From: an uncultured beta proteobacterium
Lineage (GTDB): Bacteria > Pseudomonadota > Gammaproteobacteria > Burkholderiales > Burkholderiaceae_C
Direction: 5' to 3'
Assembly: GCA_903927495.1 (NCBI GenBank)
Contig: CAIYNH010000046.1
Location: 1 to 18,887, forward strand
Length of the DNA stretch: 18,887 nucleotides
Part shown: positions 13,147 through 18,887 of the stretch, piece by piece
How positions within the stretch are numbered: position 1 is the first letter of the stretch
Layout of the letters: each line of letters opens with the position of its first letter
Made by a program: the position numbers and the translations under genes
The notes under the pieces: generated by a model
What the model saw: the letters and a program-made list of their open reading frames with translations, nothing else
Told to the model about the DNA's origin: nothing
The model's database searches: none

Positions 13147-15524
13147 CGCTGGCCGACAAACTGATTGAAAGCGTGCAAGCGGCTGCCAAGGTGAACCGCT
13201 CGCTGATGGTCGCACCCGCCGCCATCCTATGGACAGACGCAGACCGCCATTGGGAATCCGCCATTGCGCAATTGACCAAGCAGTTGCCAGAGCTGTTTGT
13301 GCTGGGTACCTATGCCCCAGACAAGCGCCAAGGCCCCAGCATTTGGCTGAAATGCGCTGTTGCTGGCAAGGTGGGTGCCCCATTGCCGGACGGTGTCGTA
13401 CCCATTCTGTACTTGCCCGGTATCAGCCGCGCCGACCTGCGCGCCATTGAAACTTGCCCGCGCGAGCTGCAGCCGCTGGCCGAGTTGCAATACCGGGGCG
13501 TGTTCTGGAGCCAAGTCAACGGTAAAGACTGGACCGTGAACGCGTTCCTGTCAGCAAAAAAAGGCGGCCTGGGGCTGGATGTAACGCAGGTCAAAACCAC
13601 GCAAGAGGCGCTCAAACGTGTGCTGGAAGCGCATCTGTTGCTTGACCGCAATGTGGCCGAATTGCAGGGGCATCAAATCAATGCAGCCTGGTTGGAGGCC
13701 TTGCTGATGCCGAACCCTACGCGTGATGTGCTGGTTTGGCTGAACAACCCTGCTTCGGCGCAGGCGCAATGGGTGGGTGGGCATTGGTCAGTGTTTGTGG
13801 GCCATTGTCAGCAGAATTTGGGGTTCGACCCGCAATCAGATGGCACAGTGAGCGCCGCTGAAAAACTGGCCGAGCATCAAGGCCCATGGGCCAATGTGTG
13901 GGAGCTTTATTGCGAGTCCTTCACCAGCTTCAATTCAATTGCCCCCTTACTCGGTCAATTGTCGCCACCACCACCCAAAGATTTCTTTGATGCACCAGAC
14001 CAGTTGGCAGGCTACCCTCGCGCCAGCGAAAGTGCCGAGTCTGCCCTGCGCTATGCCTTGAGTGCGTGCGCGTCGATGTCGGCTGAACTGGCGCGGGCAA
14101 AAGTGCTGGATTTGGATAAAGAACATGGCAGCCGCCGCGATTGGCTTTGGTCCAAGATGGGCAGTGCGCCGCTGGTGCAGGGTTTGCAACATCTGGCTGA
14201 GCTTGCCACGCTATCCAAGCAAACGCCAGCCGGTGCCACCTTGGCGCAACTGGCAATCAGCTACCAAGAGTCGGGTTGGCGGGTGGACCAAGCTGCCATG
14301 CAGGCACTGGCTGCCGTCAGTAGCAAGGCGGACACCGATGCCGTTGGCGGGGCGTTGCGTGCGCTGTATGTACCGTGGCTGGAGGATTCGGCGCATCGTT
14401 TTCAGGAGCTGGTGAAGGCAGAAGGCGGTTTGAATGTGGAAGCGACTGTAGAAGCGCCATCTTGGCGCTTGATGAATTCAAAGCGGCTGGAAGCCGCTTC
14501 CACAGATGGCGCTTCTACAGACGGGGTCTGCACGGTGTTCGTCGATGGCCTGCGCTATGACGTGGCTATGCAATTGAAAGCTCAGTTAGCGAGTTTGGGC
14601 AAGGTTACTTCCAGCGCCATGTGGACCAGCATGCCGTCAGTCACAGCGTCCGGCAAAGCGTGGGCTTCGCCGGTGGCGCAGTGGGTATCGGGCAAAAAGA
14701 CGGACGAAAACTTTGAGCCCAGTGTGGCGTTTGACTGCAAACCGCTGTCCACCCACAATTTCCGCAAGCTGCTGGCCGACCATGGCTTTCAGGTGCTTGA
14801 CAAACAAGAATGCGGCGACCCCAGTGGCAAGGCTTGGGTGGAGTGTGGCGACCTCGACCATTTTGGGCATGAGCACGGGCTGCGATTGGCGCGTGATATG
14901 GACAACCAATTGCTACAAATTGTGGAGCGCGTGACGGAGCTGCAGCTTGCAGGTTGGGCACATTTCCGTATCGTCACCGACCATGGCTGGTTGCTGGTGC
15001 CCGGAGGGCTGCCTAAGTCTGATCTCTCAAAGTTTGAAGCAGAAACCCGCTGGGGCCGCTGTGCGGTGCTGAAGGATTCGTCCCACGGCACCCCGCTGAC
15101 CTTTGGTTGGGATTGGTGCAAGGACGTGCAGATTGCCTTCGCCCCTGGCATTTCCAACTTCCATGCAGGTGCGGTTTACACCCATGGCGGTCTGACCCTG
15201 CAGGAATGTCTGGTGCCAGTTTTGGAGCTGGTTGCTGCGGGCGCTACCGTCAGCACGCTGAAGGTGGACATCACCAAGGTCACTTGGACGGGGTTGCGGT
15301 GCAAAGTCGAGGTGACACCACCGGTTGCCGGGCTCAGCGTCGATATCCGCACCAAAGCGGCATTGGCCGATTCGACGCTGGTTGCAAACGTCAGGGCTCT
15401 GGAAAATGGAAAGGCATCGTTGGCGGTGGAAGACGATGCGAACGAAGGCACCGCTGCGTTCGTGGTGGTGCTAGATGCCGGTGGTAACTTGGTGCAAAAG
15501 AAGCCGACCACGATCGGGGAATAA
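13143..15524 (+). CDS. pglZ: BREX alkaline-phosphatase-fold protein PglZ (type A)
   Basis: A 793-residue protein with an N-terminal helical region and a PglZ domain of the alkaline phosphatase superfamily. Putative metal-binding residues are D468 in 'V-F-V-D-G-L-R471-Y-D473', D613-H614 in 'I-V-T-D-H-G-W', and H681 in 'Y-T-H-G-G-L-T-L-Q-E688'. PglZ is a core BREX component required for defence and, in many systems, for methylation; its enzymatic target is not firmly established. Residues ~432-460, just before the first catalytic strand, are encoded by a cluster of palindromic repeats and include A-S-T-D-G twice in tandem. The start overlaps the HNH 2 stop (ATGA), so pglZ is translationally coupled to the Septu-like module. 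The length is slightly below that of typical members. Confidence 0.9.
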   Translation: MTLADKLIESVQAAAKVNRSLMVAPAAILWTDADRHWESAIAQLTKQLPELFVLGTYAPDKRQGPSIWLKCAVAGKVGAPLPDGVVPILYLPGISRADLRAIETCPRELQPLAELQYRGVFWSQVNGKDWTVNAFLSAKKGGLGLDVTQVKTTQEALKRVLEAHLLLDRNVAELQGHQINAAWLEALLMPNPTRDVLVWLNNPASAQAQWVGGHWSVFVGHCQQNLGFDPQSDGTVSAAEKLAEHQGPWANVWELYCESFTSFNSIAPLLGQLSPPPPKDFFDAPDQLAGYPRASESAESALRYALSACASMSAELARAKVLDLDKEHGSRRDWLWSKMGSAPLVQGLQHLAELATLSKQTPAGATLAQLAISYQESGWRVDQAAMQALAAVSSKADTDAVGGALRALYVPWLEDSAHRFQELVKAEGGLNVEATVEAPSWRLMNSKRLEAASTDGASTDGVCTVFVDGLRYDVAMQLKAQLASLGKVTSSAMWTSMPSVTASGKAWASPVAQWVSGKKTDENFEPSVAFDCKPLSTHNFRKLLADHGFQVLDKQECGDPSGKAWVECGDLDHFGHEHGLRLARDMDNQLLQIVERVTELQLAGWAHFRIVTDHGWLLVPGGLPKSDLSKFEAETRWGRCAVLKDSSHGTPLTFGWDWCKDVQIAFAPGISNFHAGAVYTHGGLTLQECLVPVLELVAAGATVSTLKVDITKVTWTGLRCKVEVTPPVAGLSVDIRTKAALADSTLVANVRALENGKASLAVEDDANEGTAAFVVVLDAGGNLVQKKPTTIGE
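14436..14520 (+). repeat. REP-like palindrome cluster in frame within pglZ
   Basis: Two hairpins lie side by side: AAGCGCCA-TCT-TGGCGCTT (14452-14470) and AAGCGGC-TGGAA-GCCGCTT (14481-14499). In addition CTGTAGAAGCGCCATCT (14446-14462) recurs exactly inverted at 14504-14520, and GTGGAAGCG (14436-14444) recurs inverted at 14495-14503. The right side also forms a 15-bp imperfect tandem repeat (14496-14525), giving A-S-T-D-G twice in the protein. All matches were checked base by base. Confidence 0.8.
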
Positions 15525-15546
15525 ATACAAAGAAAAGTGAGATGCC

Positions 15547-17592
15547 ATGGAATTAGATGAACTGGACCGCAAGGCCACTGCTGCGTTTGAAGGCTATGTG
15601 GTGCGTAAGGACCTGGTTCGGACTTTTAGCCGCCAGTTTCCGGTGCCAACCTACGTTGTGGAATTTTTGCTGGGCCGTTACTGTGCCACCACCGATGAGA
15701 CTGAAATCCAGGAAGGTCTGGAAATCGTGCAGAAGCAATTGAGCTCGCGCACGGTCAAGGCTGGGGAAGAAAACCTGTTCATTTCCCGCGCCCGTGAGCA
15801 AGGCTCCGTCAAAATCATCGACAACATCACGGCCCGCTTGGATGCCAAAAGCGACTCGTATGTGGCTTCGCTGCCCAGCCTGCGCCTGAATGACGTGCGC
15901 ATCACACCGGAAATGGTCAAAGAGCACGAGCGCATGCTGACCGGCGGCTTTTATGCCGAAGTCACCCTGGGCTACGACGCGTCCATTGCCCAAGAAAAGG
16001 GTGGACGACCATTCGGCGTTGATGCCCTGCGTGCCATTCAGCTCTCGAAACGCGAAGTGCTCACCGCTCTGGCTAAGGGGCGTGCCAGCTTCAACACCTC
16101 TGAGTGGCGTGATGTGCTGCTGCGCAGTGTCGGCTTTGAGCCAGCGGACCTGAATGACCGCGCCAAAGATGCGCTGCTCCTGCGCATGGTGCCGTTCGTG
16201 GAGCGCAATTACAACCTGGTGGAGCTCGGCCCGCGAGGCACCGGTAAGTCGCACCTGTTTCAACAAATCTCGCCCTATGCCCACCTGATTTCTGGCGGCA
16301 AGGCCAGCGTGGCGCGCATGTTTGTGAATAACGCCAGTGGCCAGCGCGGCCTGGTGTGCCAGTACGACGTGGTCTGTTTTGACGAGGTGTCCGGCGTGTC
16401 CTTTGACCAGAAGGACGGCGTGAACATCATGAAGGGCTACATGGAGAGCGGGGAGTTCTCCCGTGGCAAAGAGAGCATTCGCGCCGATGGCTCCATCGTG
16501 CTGGTGGGCAATTTTGAGGTGGATGTGGAGCATCAGCAGCGCGTGGGCCACCTGTTTGGCCCCTTGCCGCCAGAGATGCGCAACGACACGGCCTTCATGG
16601 ACCGCATCCACTGCTTTTTGCCGGGGTGGGACGTGCCCAAGCTCAACCCGACCATGTTCACCAACCACTTTGGCCTGGTCAGCGACTTCTTGTCGGAGTG
16701 TTTCACCCAGCTACGCGGCCAGAGTCGGGTTGCGACCTTGCAAGGGCGCGTGTTCTGGGGCGGAGCCCTGTCAGGGCGTGACCTGAACGGTGTCAACAAG
16801 ACGGTCAGTGGCCTGCTCAAGCTGATTTACCCGGATGAGAGTGCCCAGGTCAGCGATGAAGACCTCGAATGGGCGGTACGCTTGGCCTTGGAAGTGCGCC
16901 GCCGCGTGAAAGAGCAGCAAAAACGCATTGGCGCGGCAGAGTTCCGCAACACCCACTTCAGCTACACGATTGGCACTGAGGGCGTTGAGAAGTTTGTTTC
17001 CACCCCGGAGTTGCAAAGCCAGAGCGGCATTGGTGACGAGCCATTGGAGTGTGGTCAGATTTGGACACTGAGCCCCGGTGGCCAGGAAGAACACCCAGGC
17101 TTGTTCCGGCTGGAAGTCACTGAAGGCCCGGGCAGCGGTGTGCGGGTGTTGAACAACCCCGTGCCGGCACCATTCAGGGAGTCGATTCGCTGCGCTGAAC
17201 AGAACCTTTACGCGCGTGCCACACAGCTTGTTGGCGACCGTGACCCTCGCGAGCATGAGTTCTCCGTTCAGATTCGGGGCTTTGACGCTGCCAAGTCCGG
17301 TGCCAAGACAGGAGTGGCATCGCTGATTGCACTGTCCAGCGCTCTCTTGCGCAAGTCAGTCAGGGGAGGTTTGGTTGTGGTCGGTGAGGTGACCTTGGGC
17401 GGCACCATCGAGCCCGTATTCAACGCCGTGACGCTGGCCGAATTGGCGATTGAAAAAGGCGCCAAGTCATTGCTTCTGCCCGTAGCGTGCCGCAAGCAGT
17501 TGTTTGACCTGTCTGATGACATGGCGACCAAGCTGGATGTCGAGTTCTACCAGGATGCGCGGGATGCGTTGCTGAAGGCGTTGGTGGATTGA
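15547..17592 (+). CDS. brxL: BREX Lon-like AAA+ protein BrxL
   Basis: A 681-residue protein matching BREX type 1 BrxL throughout. Residues ~1-150 form the N-terminal DNA-binding region ('V-R-K-D-L-V-R-T-F-S-R-Q-F-P-V-P'). The AAA+ domain has Walker A G228-P-R-G-T-G-K234-S235 and Walker B V-V-C-F-D279-E280. Residues ~570-681 form a Lon-like domain. Where Lon has its catalytic serine (G-P-S-A-G) this protein has G585-A-K-T-G589, and the partner lysine region reads P-V-F-N-A-V-T-L, so no Ser-Lys protease dyad is apparent; this is probably usual for BrxL. BrxL is needed for phage restriction but generally not for methylation. It starts 22 bases after pglZ with its own AAAAGTGAG (15533-15541), the last gene of the BREX operon. 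Confidence 0.93.
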   Translation: MELDELDRKATAAFEGYVVRKDLVRTFSRQFPVPTYVVEFLLGRYCATTDETEIQEGLEIVQKQLSSRTVKAGEENLFISRAREQGSVKIIDNITARLDAKSDSYVASLPSLRLNDVRITPEMVKEHERMLTGGFYAEVTLGYDASIAQEKGGRPFGVDALRAIQLSKREVLTALAKGRASFNTSEWRDVLLRSVGFEPADLNDRAKDALLLRMVPFVERNYNLVELGPRGTGKSHLFQQISPYAHLISGGKASVARMFVNNASGQRGLVCQYDVVCFDEVSGVSFDQKDGVNIMKGYMESGEFSRGKESIRADGSIVLVGNFEVDVEHQQRVGHLFGPLPPEMRNDTAFMDRIHCFLPGWDVPKLNPTMFTNHFGLVSDFLSECFTQLRGQSRVATLQGRVFWGGALSGRDLNGVNKTVSGLLKLIYPDESAQVSDEDLEWAVRLALEVRRRVKEQQKRIGAAEFRNTHFSYTIGTEGVEKFVSTPELQSQSGIGDEPLECGQIWTLSPGGQEEHPGLFRLEVTEGPGSGVRVLNNPVPAPFRESIRCAEQNLYARATQLVGDRDPREHEFSVQIRGFDAAKSGAKTGVASLIALSSALLRKSVRGGLVVVGEVTLGGTIEPVFNAVTLAELAIEKGAKSLLLPVACRKQLFDLSDDMATKLDVEFYQDARDALLKALVD

Positions 17593-17619
17593 TTCTTATA
17601 ACTAAGCACTGGCTATTGA

Positions 17620-17787
17620 ATGAATGAGACACGTCTTGGTTTTTTGAACGAACCAACGACTTTGAATTGGTCCTATGGCAAGGTTGTGCCACTAGATGAA
17701 TATAACCAGCTTGTTACATCCATGAATGCTAGTCAAGGCGTCTATGGCGGGTGGTGCTACCCGCAATCACCACCGATGCAGACGTGA
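17620..17787 (+). CDS. Small hypothetical ORF, possibly a truncated gene
   Basis: A 55-residue ORF starting MNETRLGFLNEPTTLNWSYG and ending G-G-W-C-Y-P-Q-S-P-P-M-Q-T. Its balanced amino-acid composition, with ordered-looking 'Y-G-K-V-V-P-L-D-E-Y-N-Q-L-V' helix/strand stretches, suggests real coding or the N-terminal remnant of a longer gene. I recognise no family. No strong ribosome binding site is visible (AAGCACTGG lies somewhat upstream). It starts 27 bases after brxL and is the only candidate gene between the BREX operon and mraZ. Confidence 0.35.
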   Translation: MNETRLGFLNEPTTLNWSYGKVVPLDEYNQLVTSMNASQGVYGGWCYPQSPPMQT

Positions 17788-18040
17788 TTACTTGATCAGT
17801 TTTTCTCCTCAAGCATCACATTCAAAACGCACGCTAAGTGCTTAATTTAGAACGATTTTTATCTGACATTTGGATTCAAAATCGCGTCTAAGTCATTGAT
17901 TTCATTGTAAAAATTTGTTGCAGCATGGTTTCCGGAATGGTCTTTTGCTGATACAGTGCAAAAAAGTGCAATTTTGTGGTGAATTGTGCTTTTTGTCTTA
18001 CTATTGTTGAGTTCCCCCAAAAAACCAAAGGTCTGTCATC
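17788..18040 (+). promoter_or_regulatory. AT-rich control region upstream of mraZ
   Basis: About 250 bases without a credible gene, distinctly more AT-rich than the surroundings. The segment beginning ATTCAAAACGC (17820) is loosely repeated as ATTCAAAATCGC (17874), each followed by a CTAAGT block. The right part holds the GTG-box array and a possible TACTAT -10 box (17999-18004). This is where the promoter of the dcw cluster should lie. Confidence 0.5.
17955..17989 (+). promoter_or_regulatory. MraZ operator: four GTG boxes at exact 10-bp spacing
   Basis: GTG occurs at 17956, 17966, 17976 and 17986, each preceded by A or T, in AGTGCAAAAAAGTGCA followed by TTTTGTGGTGAATTGTGC. Direct GTG-containing repeats at about one helical turn upstream of mraZ are the known binding pattern for MraZ, which represses its own operon in E. 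coli and binds similar repeats in mycoplasmas. Position (55 bases before the start) and spacing support autoregulation. Confidence 0.7.
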
Positions 18041-18469
18041 GTGTTTCAAGGCGCTTCCTCATTGAGTCTGGATGGAAAGGGTAGGCTATCAGTGCCAACC
18101 CGGCATCGAGATGTCTTGAGCGCCTCGGCGGCGGGTCAACTGACCATCACCAAACACCCGCACGGCTGTTTGATGCTGTTCCCGCGCCCGGAATGGGAGA
18201 AATTTCGTGAACGCATCGCTGCCTTGCCGATGTCGGCGCAGTGGTGGAAACGGATTTTTCTGGGTAACGCGATGGATGCCGAAATTGATGGCACGGGTCG
18301 GGTCTTGATTTCTCCCGAATTACGCGAGGCCGCCGGTATCTCCAAAGAAGCGGTCTTGTTGGGCATGGGCAATTTTTTTGAGCTATGGGACAAAACCACC
18401 TACGACGCTCAGGAAGCCCAGGCGATGCAGGGTGTCATGCCCGATGTGCTCAAGGACTTTTCTTTTTAA
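18041..18469 (+). CDS. mraZ: Transcriptional regulator MraZ
   Basis: A 142-residue protein with the two tandem SpoVT-AbrB half-domains of MraZ, each with the D-x-x-G-R motif: D11-G-K-G-R15 and D83-G-T-G-R87. It begins with GTG ([20 protein letters not shown]), preceded by AAAGG at 18027-18031. Length and first residues match the family. MraZ forms a ring-shaped oligomer that binds upstream repeats and tunes expression of the division and cell-wall cluster. It is followed after nine bases by rsmH, the standard order of the dcw cluster. The gene looks intact and typical, so the defence island ends before it without damaging the operon. Confidence 0.97.
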   Translation: MFQGASSLSLDGKGRLSVPTRHRDVLSASAAGQLTITKHPHGCLMLFPRPEWEKFRERIAALPMSAQWWKRIFLGNAMDAEIDGTGRVLISPELREAAGISKEAVLLGMGNFFELWDKTTYDAQEAQAMQGVMPDVLKDFSF

Positions 18470-18478
18470 AGGCTGACG

Positions 18479-18887
18479 GTGGGATCTACATGGACACACA
18501 CCACCGTGTTGTTAAGCGAGGCGGTTAATGCTTTGCTTGGCCAAACACCTGAGAAGCGCGATGCCAGCTGCGATCTGTTGCCGTTGCCTGCGCCAGTATT
18601 TGTCGATGCCACCTTTGGCCGTGGGGGCCACAGCCGCCTGATTCTGTCGCGACTTCCCGTTGCTGGAAAGCTGATCGCTTTCGACAAAGATCCCGATGCG
18701 CTGACTGAGGCAGCCAGCATTTGCGACCCGCGCTTTTCCATTCGACACCAAGGCTTTAGCCATTTGAATGAGCTGCCTGCGGCGAGCGTGGCCGGTGTCT
18801 TGCTGGACTTGGGCATCAGCTCGCCGCAGGTTGACAACCCGGCACGCGGATTTAGTTTCAGGGCAGAAGGCCCGTTGGACATGCGCA
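18479..18887 (+). CDS. rsmH: 16S rRNA (cytosine-1402-N4)-methyltransferase RsmH, 5' part
   Basis: The first 136 codons of rsmH (mraW), cut by the right edge of the window. It starts with GTG at 18479, with AAAGG (18468-18472) six bases upstream and overlapping the mraZ stop. The opening '[11 protein letters not shown]' is the conserved RsmH start. The SAM-binding block is V42[10 protein letters not shown]52, followed by D69-K-D-P-D-A-L and '[13 protein letters not shown]'. The enzyme methylates N4 of C1402 in the ribosomal decoding centre. The insertion between V-N-A-L-L and the SAM motif ('[19 protein letters not shown]') is longer than in E. coli; I have seen such loops in betaproteobacteria (recollection). 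Confidence 0.95.
   Translation, partial: MGSTWTHTTVLLSEAVNALLGQTPEKRDASCDLLPLPAPVFVDATFGRGGHSRLILSRLPVAGKLIAFDKDPDALTEAASICDPRFSIRHQGFSHLNELPAASVAGVLLDLGISSPQVDNPARGFSFRAEGPLDMR

Noticed and set aside
15553..16668. Long open frame of 371 codons on the - strand
   Set aside because: It is antisense to brxL, whose protein has full domain motifs; GC-rich codon use keeps the opposite strand open. The translated product is His/Gln/Ala-rich and matches no family.
17633..17660. Hairpin GTCTTGGTT ... AACCAACGAC as a terminator of the BREX operon
   Set aside because: The stem is AT-rich with a bulge and is not followed by a run of T, and it lies inside a possible small ORF; an intrinsic terminator is not supported.
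17956..17989. Short regular repeats as a CRISPR array
   Set aside because: The unit is only 10 bp with no spacers of CRISPR size and no cas genes; position fits the mraZ operator.
1..18887. tRNA or rRNA genes, insertion sequences, integrases
   Set aside because: None recognised on either strand by eye; no transposase or integrase motifs among the credible reading frames.

Overview
The window shows a bacterial chromosome, most likely a betaproteobacterium of the Burkholderiales (Comamonadaceae such as Rhodoferax or Polaromonas). This placement is inferred from the GC-rich codon use, the style of MraZ and RsmH at the right end, and a dispersed 47-bp repeat of a kind I associate with that family. 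No rRNA or other marker is present to confirm it. Every gene I accept lies on the + strand.

Positions 1-17592 hold a BREX type 1 phage-defence locus entered part-way through. The core genes in order are brxC (3' end only), pglX (methyltransferase), pglZ (phosphatase-fold protein) and brxL (AAA+ with Lon-like C-terminus). brxA and brxB would be expected just to the left, outside the window. The core is heavily interrupted by extra genes. Between brxC and pglX are a ParE/RelE-type toxin-antitoxin pair, a VapBC pair, and a protein joining a winged-helix domain to a nucleotidyltransferase domain. Between pglX and pglZ are an AIPR-family protein with a nuclease-like N-terminus, followed by two consecutive ATPase + HNH pairs that look like Septu (PtuA/PtuB) modules. 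From pglX to pglZ the genes are joined by 4-base ATGA overlaps or gaps of a few bases, with one longer gap (86 bases) before the first ATPase, so the whole block is probably one transcription unit.

Repeats mark the structure of the locus. Three intergenic copies of a 47-bp element, all in the same orientation, separate the cassettes between brxC and pglX. One more clear copy and one degenerate copy lie inside the pglX reading frame. A separate cluster of small palindromes lies in frame in pglZ, just before its catalytic core. The middle of pglX (about 5460-6340), where the target-recognition region should lie, is clearly more AT-rich than its flanks.

Positions 17593-18040 hold one small unrecognised ORF and the control region of mraZ, including four GTG boxes spaced exactly 10 bp apart. 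mraZ and the 5' end of rsmH then begin the division and cell-wall (dcw) cluster, so the defence island abuts a conserved housekeeping operon.

Working model (inference): PglX modifies host DNA, while BrxC, PglZ and BrxL provide the BREX block on phage. The AIPR protein and the two ATPase/HNH pairs would add nuclease layers co-expressed with BREX, and the toxin-antitoxin pairs may stabilise the island or act as abortive-infection backups.
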